This document shows, piece by piece, positions 25,471 to 32,874 of a stretch of DNA of 42,835 nt. The notes under the pieces were generated by a model. That model was not told where the DNA came from. It ran no database searches and saw only the letters and a list, made by a program, of their open reading frames with translations. Where the stretch lies: the IMG/VR virus record IMGVR_UViG_3300023220_000359, positions 1 to 42,835 of that record, one strand, 5' to 3'. The translations under genes and the position numbers were made by a program. Source of the stretch: a virus. The first letter of the stretch is position 1. Every line of letters begins with the position of its first letter.

Positions 25471-25670
25471 TTTTCTTTTTTCTCTAAAATAAACTTCTCA
25501 TTAGGACCAAAATAAGGAGTGCATCCTTCATGTTCTTCGCAATAGTAATCATCTAAAAGGCTACGTAAGCTTAACAATTCTTTTGCCATTCTTTTTTCTT
25601 TAAAAACATGTGGCTTATTTGCAAGATACCATAAAGTTCTAGCTAATTTTAAATGTAATTCTTTAGTCAT
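25467..25670 (-). CDS. Small hypothetical between polymerase and helicase
   Basis: 67 residues from ATG 25670, chosen over the longer frame because AGGAGTTAAT precedes it and the longer form runs into the polymerase gene. Helical and charged, with two Cys near a YYCEEHEGCTPYFGP segment. Function unknown; tight coupling on both sides suggests a replication accessory. It overlaps the helicase start by 4 bases. Confidence 0.6.
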   Translation of the reverse strand: MTKELHLKLARTLWYLANKPHVFKEKRMAKELLSLRSLLDDYYCEEHEGCTPYFGPNEKFILEKKEK

Positions 25671-25680
25671 ATTAACTCCT

Positions 25681-27960
25681 TCAGACTGCATCCAACACAC
25701 CCCAGCAATTACCGACCTCAACGTCCACCGGGATACGTAACGTACCACCAGACAATTCAATTTTAGGGTGCCAGGCATCCAGATCCTGTGCCTTACGAAT
25801 CACATCCTTCACCTTATCCTTACGTACCTGAAGCAGCAAAGAATCATGCACCTGGAGTAAGAATTCTATCTCTTCGTCTTCCCACAAGTAAAGCATCAAG
25901 TAGTTCGTAATGTCCGGAATGGTACTCTGTGGACAGTAGGCGTAAGCCTCACGGAAGAGTCCGTCACTTATTCTGTCGTGAAATATTCTTTTTCTTCCAA
26001 GTGGCGTAGTAATGGCTTTATGCTGAGTAACCTGAGCCCTAATATTCTTCTGACGTCGTCTAATTCCTGGAAAGATTTCAAAATATGATTCGATAATTCT
26101 TCTTGCTTCAGACATAGAGATGTCAATTCCGTTCTCAACGAGACAAGCCTCGGAGAAAGTTCTAGGTCCGACTCCGTAATTTGCTGCATGACCGGATTTT
26201 TTTCCAAGTTGTCTTTCTGAGTGTGTGATAGTTTCTTCAGCTTTGTTAAATATCCTCGAAGCAACATACTTATGAATGTCTCGTCCATTTTGAATTAGTT
26301 CCATTAGTTTAGGTTCTGGTGCTTCCCATGCTACGTAACGTGACTCTGCTTGTGCTAAATCCACCTGGATCAGTACTTTGCCCTCTTCCGCAATGAAGAG
26401 CTTCCTAACGTATTTCGGAATTGTCTGTGCATTGAATCCTTTTCCGAATGGGTCCAGCGTGGAGTTCCATCTTCCTGTCTCTGTTGCGCATCCGTTAAGA
26501 GAGTAACGGACTCTGCCATCGTCATCGAACCCAAATCGAAGATATGATGAAATGAGTTTCTGTTTTGCAGATCTTTTGATGAGTAAGTCAAGTATGTCCT
26601 CCTTTGGATGTTTCTTCTTAAGCTTTACGAGAGCTTTCTTATCTGTAGTCTCTTTCATTTCCCCTTTACTATTCTTGCCTAAGGGAAGGATCATTCCAAG
26701 TTTTTTGAGGGCTTTCTTAAGTTGTGCTGGCGAGTTGATATTAATTCGGTCTCCAAATCGCTCATCAAATATGTCGTTGACTCTTTGTTCGAAATTTTGG
26801 AGCTCCCTTTCTGCTTTTTCAAGGAATGCCTTATGTCGTTCTGGGTGGATAAGTAATCCTCTACTACACATTTCGGTGATCGGTCCGAAGAACTTCTGGA
26901 CAAATCCGTAATACAGATCATACGTTCCCTGCGCCTTGAGATCCTTAATTTGTTCTCCGTACGCCCAATGAGTTCCTGTAGTATCTTTTGCGTTATATAA
27001 ATAATGAGCATTCCAATCACGAATGTTATTCCAGGATTCATTGTCATCCTTCCAGTAAGGGAATGGCGTACTGAGTCTTCCTACGTTATCCAGTCCTGCT
27101 TTAAGCTCTGGATGTAGGAACTTCTGACACCACATTGTATCATGAATGATGTTATTGAGACGAATGCCGTACCGACTGAGCCAGAGGAATTCGTATAGGG
27201 CATTCTGGGCTACTTTAGGTACTTGAGATTCACAAACCTGTCTGATCTTGTTCCAGAGTAAAAAAAACTTCTCAGCTCCCAAACGATCAGGAAGTACCTG
27301 AATCGCTATTGCTTCGGTAGGGGAGAATGAGAAGCCGACCGTATTAATCTGACCTCGTCCCGTCTCTAAGTCTACAGAAATATCTTCTGCATCGAGGCAA
27401 CGATCTAAAAACTGTAGAGTAATTTCAAAAGTAGGATTGAGCAGGAACTTACGCTCTGGGATGCTAATCTTTGGGGAGGAAAACTCTTCCTTTATTTTCA
27501 ATGCGCCAAAACTAAGGTATGCTGAATCGGTGTAAGATTTCAGAACCTCTCTTGGATGAAATAAGGGAATGACCTTGCGTCCTCCATACTCAATCCTACT
27601 TTTCAAAATACTCAACTGTTGCTTATGAATAGAATCCAGTCCCGTCAGCACCTTTAATGGGAGAGTGCCTAACGGGACCAGAAGATTAATCGCTTGGGAA
27701 TTCAGTATTAATTTCTTTAGCTCTTCCACCCCCTTCTGTAGTTCTTCTTTAGGTATGTTACTTACTCTGTTACCGTACGGCATGTCACCATAGATCGAAC
27801 AGAGTGCTATGTCTTCAGTGCTGATTCCTGCTCTAAGGAATGCTCCTAGAAGTATATTCCTTGCATGAGAAGAAAGGACTTTGCCTTCTGCCTTCTCTGT
27901 AGGCCCTAAAAAGTCAGAGACTATTAGGATCCTTGCGTTTGAATTCTCTTCTAGTAGCAC
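25681..27960 (-). CDS. Family A DNA polymerase with 3'-5' exonuclease and N-terminal UDG-like domain
   Basis: 759 residues, GTG start behind GAGGAAAC. Residues 10-160 resemble family 4-type uracil-DNA glycosylase in four places in order: SDFLGPTE (D16), SIYGDMPYGNR, LLVPLGTLPLKVLTG and PLFHPREVL (H135). The Fe-S cysteines are absent. The exonuclease has D197/E199, N253 with E257, and Y322-x3-D326. The polymerase has TGRWNS (R497), motif A VDLAQAESR (D534), motif B R583-x3-K587-x3-H591-x3-Y595, and motif C VHDS (D706). It is the phage replicative polymerase. H591 replaces the Phe/Tyr/Leu common at E. coli position 762. All catalytic carboxylates are present. Confidence 0.93.
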   Translation of the reverse strand: MLLEENSNARILIVSDFLGPTEKAEGKVLSSHARNILLGAFLRAGISTEDIALCSIYGDMPYGNRVSNIPKEELQKGVEELKKLILNSQAINLLVPLGTLPLKVLTGLDSIHKQQLSILKSRIEYGGRKVIPLFHPREVLKSYTDSAYLSFGALKIKEEFSSPKISIPERKFLLNPTFEITLQFLDRCLDAEDISVDLETGRGQINTVGFSFSPTEAIAIQVLPDRLGAEKFFLLWNKIRQVCESQVPKVAQNALYEFLWLSRYGIRLNNIIHDTMWCQKFLHPELKAGLDNVGRLSTPFPYWKDDNESWNNIRDWNAHYLYNAKDTTGTHWAYGEQIKDLKAQGTYDLYYGFVQKFFGPITEMCSRGLLIHPERHKAFLEKAERELQNFEQRVNDIFDERFGDRININSPAQLKKALKKLGMILPLGKNSKGEMKETTDKKALVKLKKKHPKEDILDLLIKRSAKQKLISSYLRFGFDDDGRVRYSLNGCATETGRWNSTLDPFGKGFNAQTIPKYVRKLFIAEEGKVLIQVDLAQAESRYVAWEAPEPKLMELIQNGRDIHKYVASRIFNKAEETITHSERQLGKKSGHAANYGVGPRTFSEACLVENGIDISMSEARRIIESYFEIFPGIRRRQKNIRAQVTQHKAITTPLGRKRIFHDRISDGLFREAYAYCPQSTIPDITNYLMLYLWEDEEIEFLLQVHDSLLLQVRKDKVKDVIRKAQDLDAWHPKIELSGGTLRIPVDVEVGNCWGVLDAV

Positions 27961-28143
27961 TTGTTGTTTCCTCTAAAGTTGTATTCGTGTTGCTTAAAAA
28001 ATTACTTTCTCCAGTCAGTAAGGCATTGGCAGTATGGCTAGTCCGTTATATTTTCTGTGAAAAAAACAATCCAATTCGGCCCTATCCGCTAACCAGTTCG
28101 GTACGTATTGCTACGCTCCGACTAGAGAAAGCAAAACTAAATT
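27961..28143 (-). promoter_or_regulatory. Non-coding gap before the polymerase gene: hairpin and possible promoter
   Basis: No credible ORF. On the leftward strand there is a hairpin at 28099-28120 (CGGAGCGTA-GCAA-TACGTACCG, one A-A mismatch, GNRA-type loop), 24 bases past the ssDNA-binding protein stop and lacking a U-tract. Further on, TTGGAT and TATAAC (the latter at 28045-28050), 18 bases apart, could be a weak promoter for the polymerase. This is the only real break in an otherwise tightly packed operon. Confidence 0.4.
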
Positions 28144-28527
28144 CTAGTGTAGTGGAGTTACAGACTTAATTCTGTTTCTTTCCACTGAATCATTTCCTGT
28201 TTCAATAGATACAGCTACTGCAATCTCTCGTGAAAGTAGATCGTCAGTATCGAAGTTAGTCGGAACATCTTCACCTGTAGCTGCTTCGACAAAAGTCTTA
28301 AGCATGCCTGAAGCTTTACCTGAACACATAGTAGTGTGCCAGATCTTTCTTCCATTATATTCTTCGAAATCTCCTTCTGCTCCGAATACTTCCAGGGTCC
28401 AATTGACGTACTGGTTGTGCTTCTGTGAGGTTTTGAGTTCAGATTTTACAATTCGTGTATTATAAACTCCTACTGGAATTGGTCCAAAATCTACTGCGTC
28501 TGTGAAATCTGGCGTAATTAATGCCAT
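28144..28527 (-). CDS. DUF669-like ssDNA-binding protein
   Basis: 127 residues behind AAAGGAGAAATACCT. The layout follows the DUF669/phage SSB pattern: IPVGVYNTRIVKSELKTSQK, then VNWTLEVFGAEGDFEEYNGR, KIWHTTMCSGKASGMLKTFV and a late basic strand. Such OB-fold-like proteins bind ssDNA and often accompany Sak4 and family A polymerases. It lies in the same operon as Sak4 (29226) and the polymerase, consistent with that role. Confidence 0.7.
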   Translation of the reverse strand: MALITPDFTDAVDFGPIPVGVYNTRIVKSELKTSQKHNQYVNWTLEVFGAEGDFEEYNGRKIWHTTMCSGKASGMLKTFVEAATGEDVPTNFDTDDLLSREIAVAVSIETGNDSVERNRIKSVTPLH

Positions 28528-28573
28528 AGGTATTTCTCCTTTAGTTATAGGCTTAGTTGCCTGTTTGTTAAAT

Positions 28574-28813
28574 TTATAATTGTACTTTCAGTGCGTGACG
28601 TCCTGGATTTCTTACCACTTCGCCACGGAATATTATTTCTGGATCCTGACTTGCGTCGTACCATTTCTCCACTTCTATAAGTCTCAGTAATCCATCATTG
28701 CTTACTAGATCTATGATTGATTTAGGTATAACTCTAAGTTTCTCACCTTCTTGCATTGCTATTAGTGAGAAAGTTTTATTACGGCTTATTGCATGCCAGG
28801 TTACTTTACTCAT
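28574..28813 (-). CDS. Small hypothetical protein in recombination operon
   Basis: 79 residues, ATGA overlap with the upstream gene. Beta-rich with a basic C-terminus (EIIFRGEVVRNPGRHALKVQ). No domain recognised. Between Sak4 and SSB genes, so a replication/recombination accessory is possible. Confidence 0.6.
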   Translation of the reverse strand: MSKVTWHAISRNKTFSLIAMQEGEKLRVIPKSIIDLVSNDGLLRLIEVEKWYDASQDPEIIFRGEVVRNPGRHALKVQL

Positions 28814-29229
28814 GATACTTCCTCGATTCTATTAGCAACACTCAACCAGTGTTCGCCTATAATTTTTAATGTTAATGGGGTGGTGTCCTCTTCGTGGTGA
28901 GGTAGTCCGAAAGCAATATCCGACCAGAAAATCTCATTGCCACAATAATTCCCCCATAAAGAGCTATTATGTCCTGCCCAACTCTCAAGTTCTGCCGCAG
29001 ATTGTAAACCTAAAAATATGGCCATATCATTTGCAGCTGAGATATAATTATATCTAAATAAATAATGTTCCTTACCCTGAGATACAGCAAACCACCCCGC
29101 ATGACAGGCCACAGTTCCACATTCTGAGAACATTCCATTTCCCATGTGAACTTCTGCATTAGGTCTTTTCTCATGAAGAGCTAAAAATATATTCCCTAAC
29201 TCTCTACACTTCTCTGGATCTGGATTCAT
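28810..29229 (-). CDS. Conserved phage hypothetical protein (CGTxxCHAGW type)
   Basis: 139 residues, ATGA overlaps at both ends. A segment FSECGTVACHAGWFAVSQGK is the most distinctive feature and is shared, as I recall, with many uncharacterised phage and bacterial small proteins having a CGT.AC.AGW signature. No catalytic set established. The protein is mixed alpha/beta and Trp-rich. Its place between Sak4 and SSB does not define its function. Confidence 0.6.
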   Translation of the reverse strand: MNPDPEKCRELGNIFLALHEKRPNAEVHMGNGMFSECGTVACHAGWFAVSQGKEHYLFRYNYISAANDMAIFLGLQSAAELESWAGHNSSLWGNYCGNEIFWSDIAFGLPHHEEDTTPLTLKIIGEHWLSVANRIEEVS

Positions 29230-29942
29230 CGAACAATCCTCTCGTAAGACAGTTCAATTTCTTTAGGTAACCCACGCTGAGTCCTACACTTAAATTTAAA
29301 GTCAGACTGAGTCTGTGCCAGAAACTTACCCTCCTTAACGTAAGACCGGTACACTTCTTCAAAGTAGATAGGCAACTCTGCACCGAAGCTTCCATCCATA
29401 TTTACACCTCTGAGGATCTCTCCAGTACTCTCATCCTTATTCATACTGATATGACCTAGCATTACTACATTCATATCAAGTGAGAGGAGTCCTGGAATCA
29501 ATCGTGCGAACTCTCGCTTCAGAATTCCGTAATCCTGCATGCCTGGTTGTACTCCTTGCTTGCTCATTACTCTCTTAATACCTGGATTAGTTTTGACTAT
29601 GTGCCGAAGTACTGCACCAGAGAAAGTGGTTAGTGAATCTACTACCAGTGTCTTGGCTTCATACTCTCCAATCTTCTGCTGTCCCTGCAATCTTGTAAGT
29701 ATTTTCGAAAAATTCAGCATGGGGTCTTCGAGTCCTACTGGGACCAGTCTCTCCACTTCAATCTGTGCAAGTCTATCTTCCTGTCCTGCATAGAAAGAAG
29801 CTGCCGAGTTAGCCTTTCCGTCAAAATCTAGCAGTAGTATTGGAGTGGGGAATCCTGTAGAAAAACAGGTCTTGCCTGTTCCTGTCTCTCCGTACACGAG
29901 TACTTTAATATTTTCAGATGGATTTACATCACTGAGTTTCAT
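29226..29942 (-). CDS. Sak4-like RecA-type recombinase ATPase
   Basis: 238 residues. Walker A YGETGTGKT (residues 17-25), Walker B TLVVDSLTTF (D102) and a later VVMLGHISMNKDESTGEIL segment match the AAA_24/Sak4 RecA-like single-strand annealing ATPases of phages. They promote annealing and recombination with an SSB partner, here likely 28144-28527. First gene of the leftward replication operon, with GGAAGAGGTT upstream and a predicted promoter at 30059-30086. Confidence 0.8.
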   Translation of the reverse strand: MKLSDVNPSENIKVLVYGETGTGKTCFSTGFPTPILLLDFDGKANSAASFYAGQEDRLAQIEVERLVPVGLEDPMLNFSKILTRLQGQQKIGEYEAKTLVVDSLTTFSGAVLRHIVKTNPGIKRVMSKQGVQPGMQDYGILKREFARLIPGLLSLDMNVVMLGHISMNKDESTGEILRGVNMDGSFGAELPIYFEEVYRSYVKEGKFLAQTQSDFKFKCRTQRGLPKEIELSYERIVR

Positions 29943-30058
29943 AACCTCTTCCTTTCAAAATGTCTTTTTAAATTTGATTAGCAAGAACAAATCTAGGTTT
30001 TAGTCTACAATAATGCAAGAAGTTTTTAAAAATTATTTCTTAGCTCAAGCAGTCATTA

Positions 30059-30086
30059 ATGATATTGTGTAGTTAAGTTCTGACAA
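30059..30086 (-). promoter_or_regulatory. Predicted sigma70-type promoter for the replication operon
   Basis: On the leftward strand, TTGTCA (30086-30081), a 16-base spacer and TATCAT (30064-30059) each match consensus at 5 of 6. The start would leave a leader of just over 100 bases before the Sak4 ATG at 29942. The leader includes TTGTAGACT (30009-30001), a string also found before the small-terminase gene. The -35 box overlaps the ribosome site of the rightward lysis gene, so the two units may interfere. Confidence 0.5.
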
Positions 30087-30096
30087 GGAGAGTTGA

Positions 30097-30282
30097 ATGT
30101 TAGTAAAATTTTTAGGTTTGCTTGGAATAAAATTTTTAGCCAAGAAGATTGCACAAATAGTTCTTAAAAGGGTTGTGTACCAAGAGATTCGTGCACTGGT
30201 AAAGAAGAGTGATAATAAGGTTGATGATGAGATTGCTGAAGAAGTAATCCTGGCTATTGAATCAGCAGTGAGGAACTTCTAA
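30097..30282 (+). CDS. Small amphipathic protein upstream of endolysin (possible lysis protein)
   Basis: 61 residues behind AAGGAGAGTTGA. The first 25 residues are hydrophobic with regularly placed lysines (VKFLGLLGIKFLAKKIAQIV), so more amphipathic than a true membrane span. The C-terminus (KKSDNKVDDEIAEEVILAIE) resembles short phage proteins often found beside lysis genes. It could be a holin-like or membrane-surface protein. It joins the endolysin ATG directly (TAATG). Confidence 0.5.
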   Translation: MLVKFLGLLGIKFLAKKIAQIVLKRVVYQEIRALVKKSDNKVDDEIAEEVILAIESAVRNF

Positions 30283-30668
30283 TGCCCAGCTTTGGTAAAA
30301 GATCCAGAAGAAATTTAAGTGAAGCACACCCTTCCTTGCAGAAATTATTCAATGAAGTAATTCAAGTAATAGATTGTGCAGTGATTGAAGGAGTCAGGGA
30401 GAAGGAAGAGCAGGACCGTTTGTTCGAATCAGGTAAGAGTAAGGTTAGGTGGCCTGCTTCAAAACATAACTCTGTTCCTTCCTGTGCAGTGGATGTGATT
30501 CCCTGGCCAGTGGACTGGAATGATAGAGAACGGTTCGTGTACTTTGCAGGAATAGTTAAGGGAGTAGCTTCTCAGCTAGGTGTGAGTATTCGCTGGGGGG
30601 GTGATTGGGATTCAGACAATGATCTGAAGGATCAAAGCTTCAACGACTTGCCACACTTTGAAATCTGA
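30282..30668 (+). CDS. Endolysin, L-alanyl-D-glutamate peptidase (M15 family)
   Basis: 128 residues, similar in length to T5-type endolysin. The start FGKRSRRNLSEAHPSLQKLF is typical of this group, followed by IEGVREKEEQDRLF. Zinc ligands: H62 and D71 in ASKHNSVPSCAVDVIPW, and H125 in NDLPHFEI. D122 is the likely catalytic acid. It cuts the L-Ala-D-Glu bond of peptidoglycan. No signal peptide, so it needs a holin. No spanin-like gene follows; the next gene is on the other strand. Confidence 0.88.
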   Translation: MPSFGKRSRRNLSEAHPSLQKLFNEVIQVIDCAVIEGVREKEEQDRLFESGKSKVRWPASKHNSVPSCAVDVIPWPVDWNDRERFVYFAGIVKGVASQLGVSIRWGGDWDSDNDLKDQSFNDLPHFEI

Positions 30669-30670
30669 CA

Positions 30671-30988
30671 CTAGTCTTCTTTCCTTGCTCTAATCTTCAA
30701 ATCTTCATTATGTGGAAATTTCTCGGTTAAATTAGGTTCAAGATCAAACCATGCATCTTGGCTATCTGTCCAAACTTCAATGTCATGTGCCTTGTGATTC
30801 CAGAGAAACCATAGTCCTCGAGATTCCCAATACCCGCCAACTAAAACCACATCATTATAAACTGTTTCTTTACAATCGATTCCTACAGGTGGGCGATCTT
30901 TTCCTATAACCATAGAAAAACTGTATGCCTTATGAAGATCTATATACTCTTTACATTTTTTACAAACTAAGTAGTGTTCAATTCCCAT
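30671..30988 (-). CDS. Zinc-ribbon-like hypothetical protein
   Basis: 105 residues. N-terminus EHYLVCKKCKEYIDLHKAYS has a CxxC pair, with a further Cys in GIDCKETV. The middle is Trp-rich (GYWESRGLWFLWNHKAHDIE). No known family. It is the last gene of the long leftward early operon and converges with the endolysin, 2 bases apart, with no visible terminator. Confidence 0.6.
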   Translation of the reverse strand: MGIEHYLVCKKCKEYIDLHKAYSFSMVIGKDRPPVGIDCKETVYNDVVLVGGYWESRGLWFLWNHKAHDIEVWTDSQDAWFDLEPNLTEKFPHNEDLKIRARKED

Positions 30989-31155
30989 TAGTCTTCCTTC
31001 CTCTCTTTAACTTTTCTAGTCTTACTCATATTTTTAATAATTCCACGTAAGTGACTTACCTTATCCTGACTGTCCTTCAATTCTTCTTCGAGTATAGTTA
31101 TCTGACTTACTTTAATTTCGTATCTTGTTCGCCAGGATATGTAGGTGTCATTCAT
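30988..31155 (-). CDS. Small coiled-coil hypothetical protein
   Basis: 55 residues from ATG 31155, preferred because GGGGAGGGCGAA precedes it; an in-frame TTG at 31185 is weaker. Long charged helix (VSQITILEEELKDSQDKVSH) and basic C-terminus. Spanin-like or regulatory roles cannot be argued from sequence. The stop overlaps the next ATG by one base. Confidence 0.5.
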   Translation of the reverse strand: MNDTYISWRTRYEIKVSQITILEEELKDSQDKVSHLRGIIKNMSKTRKVKERKED

Positions 31156-31177
31156 TTCGCCCTCCCCAAGCACCTGC

Positions 31178-31279
31178 TTAATCAATCTTCTTAATCTCTC
31201 TTTTCATCCACCAAATAATTACCCCGAAAAACAATATATAAGGCGCGCACACTGCAGCCACAAACAGGTCGTCAATCAT
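31178..31279 (-). CDS. 33-residue single-span membrane microprotein
   Basis: Short ORF read directly from the sequence. ATG 31279 overlaps the end of the upstream gene, with GGAG 5 bases before it. Acidic start (MIDDLF), one hydrophobic span (VAAVCAPYILFFGVIIWWM) and basic end (KREIKKID) predict an N-out/C-in membrane peptide. Too short for most gene callers. Function unknown; one of several such peptides in this operon. Confidence 0.55.
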   Translation of the reverse strand: MIDDLFVAAVCAPYILFFGVIIWWMKREIKKID

Positions 31280-31532
31280 CACAGCTCCGATCCATTGGGC
31301 AGTCTGTGCCCTCAATCAAGGCACACAGATCCTTACCGCTTTTCTTGAAATCATTTTTTAGCTCAACCACATTAGCCAGGTGAGTTTTCAGGTTTTTGAT
31401 TTCATTTTCAGATTCTTTCTTTCCGCTAAAATAGCCAAACTTAGCAGCCCTTCTTATCTCAGATTCCGCACGCCAAACGCGCTCTTTCATATACTTATCC
31501 AAATTGCTCTCAAAACTCATTTTTTGTGCCAT
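31272..31532 (-). CDS. Small helical hypothetical protein
   Basis: 86 residues from ATG 31532 (TGATG overlap with the upstream stop; GGAGAG nearby). Charged helices (YMKERVWRAESEIRRAAKFG) and a C-terminal Cys pair (LIEGTDCPMDRSCDD). No recognised family. Confidence 0.5.
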   Translation of the reverse strand: MAQKMSFESNLDKYMKERVWRAESEIRRAAKFGYFSGKKESENEIKNLKTHLANVVELKNDFKKSGKDLCALIEGTDCPMDRSCDD

Positions 31533-31780
31533 CACTCTCCACCCACAACAGGCATATCAATACCCGTCGCCTTGTCTCTTCTCTCTTGAATGCCCCTAAC
31601 CACAAGCAGTTCCTTTTTAAGTCGGATGATCTCAGTCGCCTTGATCTGAAGTCGATCATAAAACCTGTTACATTTTTTCTGGAGATTTTCAAACTCAGGC
31701 TTCCAGTGTATTTCAAACCAAACAGCTTGTGGGTGTGCCATATAGCTTGGACAATTTGGTAATTCCTTATCTCTGCTCAT
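31532..31780 (-). CDS. Small coiled-coil hypothetical protein
   Basis: 82 residues behind GGGAGAAAGAA. Helical centre (NRFYDRLQIKATEIIRLKKE) suits a coiled coil. Unknown function. First gene after a 244-base structured gap, so it may be controlled by it. Confidence 0.5.
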   Translation of the reverse strand: MSRDKELPNCPSYMAHPQAVWFEIHWKPEFENLQKKCNRFYDRLQIKATEIIRLKKELLVVRGIQERRDKATGIDMPVVGGE

Positions 31781-32024
31781 TTCTTTCTCCCTAATAACCC
31801 GTTCACAAAACTAGTTTTAAATGGTGTGGCGCTCCAGTTTTACAGAACAGGAAAAACACCACCACTGGGTTACTATCTTAAGCCCTCACCCAGCTTCGCC
31901 AACCGTCTAAGACGGGGTAAACGTCTCTATAATTGCCTCACATGGGTCAAATTCTTTTCACGCCGGGGAAGCCTTGGCTATTTGAGTTTCCTTCCGGCGC
32001 CATGCTAAGCAAATCTCTATAACT
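31781..32024 (-). ncRNA. Gene-free gap with several strong hairpins (possible structured RNA/leader)
   Basis: No convincing ORF on either strand. Four inverted repeats occur: 31961-31970 with 31988-31999 (CGCCGGGGAA pairing with TTCC-TT-CCGGCG, two-base bulge); 31903-31907 with 31911-31915 (CCGTC/GACGG); 31865-31870 with 31888-31893 (CTGGGT/ACCCAG); and the 12-base palindrome AAAACTAGTTTT (31807-31818). It is locally more GC-rich than its AT-rich neighbours. It could be a 5' leader for 31780 downwards, a stand-alone RNA, or remains of an insertion. No known riboswitch or tRNA pattern was recognised. Confidence 0.4.
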
Positions 32025-32342
32025 TTATCTAAGTAAATTTTCTCTATTTTTCCAATAGTCATATTTGCCTTTTTTATCTATAAACATTTTCTTTCTCTTT
32101 GGCATAAATTTACTAACTTCATGCCCTTTTCTGGATTTCGCATAAAAATAATCGAAGGCATCCTCTTTTGTTTCAAACCATTTAACACGAATGTGATTAG
32201 TTGAAACAAATCTAGGGTTTTTAAGCGATGTTCTTTCTGCCCAATAACCCCAACAACATTTCTCATTAAAAATTCCTCTGTAATTTTTTAAATTTGAACA
32301 AATCACCCAGTAATAAGGATGCTTTCTTTTTCTTCCCATCAT
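32025..32342 (-). CDS. Basic AT-rich hypothetical protein
   Basis: 105 residues, ATG-ATG start behind GAGGAA. Very Lys/Tyr/Trp-rich (GRKRKHPYYWVICSNLKNYR), clearly basic and AT-rich in codons. The pattern WFETKEDAFDYFYAKSRKGH could be a small nucleic-acid-binding fold. Unknown family. Confidence 0.5.
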   Translation of the reverse strand: MMGRKRKHPYYWVICSNLKNYRGIFNEKCCWGYWAERTSLKNPRFVSTNHIRVKWFETKEDAFDYFYAKSRKGHEVSKFMPKRKKMFIDKKGKYDYWKNRENLLR

Positions 32343-32386
32343 TTCCTCATCACCGAGCTACTTGTCGTAACCAGTTACTTAAATCT

Positions 32387-32623
32387 TTATAGCTCGCCTA
32401 TTATTTTTAAATTCTTCTCAACCATTTTTCTGTCGAAAATCAAAACATAAGGCTGATCTTCTTCTGACTTTATCGCCCATGATTCAAATTCATCGGACAA
32501 TTCCAATCTGATAGAATATCCATTCAAATTTTCAAGCTGCACTTCATGAGCATTATCGAAAAGATTGACTCTTACGCCCAAACCAAGCATTCCATTTTCA
32601 TTCATCAAAACAAACTCTTTCAT
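32387..32623 (-). CDS. Small acidic hypothetical protein
   Basis: 78 residues, ATGA overlap with the upstream gene. Beta-rich (LGLGVRVNLFDNAHEVQLEN), acidic, ending in a short helix. No family recognised; acidic small early proteins can be host-takeover factors, but nothing specific supports this. Confidence 0.5.
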   Translation of the reverse strand: MKEFVLMNENGMLGLGVRVNLFDNAHEVQLENLNGYSIRLELSDEFESWAIKSEEDQPYVLIFDRKMVEKNLKIIGEL

Positions 32624-32874
32624 TCTGCCGCCTTACTGTCTGTGTTATTAGTTTTCCATTCTTTTTCATCAGCAACCAATATTTGATGAATGTCAGTTGT
32701 CGATAGTCCGCCTGACTCTGACAGGGCCCCTCTCAAGTTTTGTATTCGCTTCATTGCTTCGTCATAAGCCGACTTCTCGATGACTCGAATACAATGGTTT
32801 GGAGACCAAGCGGATCCACCATCCCAAATTCTTCTCTTGTGTAAATCTAAATCAAACTCTCTAGCCTTCTCCAT
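32620..32874 (-). CDS. Small hypothetical protein
   Basis: 84 residues, ATG immediately after the upstream stop. Contains HKRRIWDGGSAWSPNHCIRV and a helical rest (AYDEAMKRIQNLRGALSESG). Resembles small accessory proteins of early phage operons; no domain recognised. Confidence 0.5.
   Translation of the reverse strand: MEKAREFDLDLHKRRIWDGGSAWSPNHCIRVIEKSAYDEAMKRIQNLRGALSESGGLSTTDIHQILVADEKEWKTNNTDSKAAE

Noticed and set aside
27961-28143. tRNA gene in the gap before the polymerase
   Set aside because: No 7-pair acceptor stem or TTCRA loop could be found on either strand; only one isolated hairpin.
27933-28169. 78-residue rightward ORF across the polymerase start
   Set aside because: No ribosome site, opposite strand to the operon, and overlaps the polymerase and SSB gene ends.
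30988-31185. Longer form (TTG 31185) of the coiled-coil protein
   Set aside because: ATG 31155 has GGGGAGGGCGAA directly upstream, while the TTG has no good site and lies inside the membrane microprotein ORF.
31826-32008. 60-residue rightward ORF in the structured gap
   Set aside because: GTG start without ribosome site, on the strand opposite to the operon, composition unlike a protein (Arg/Leu/Pro scatter), and it covers the hairpins.
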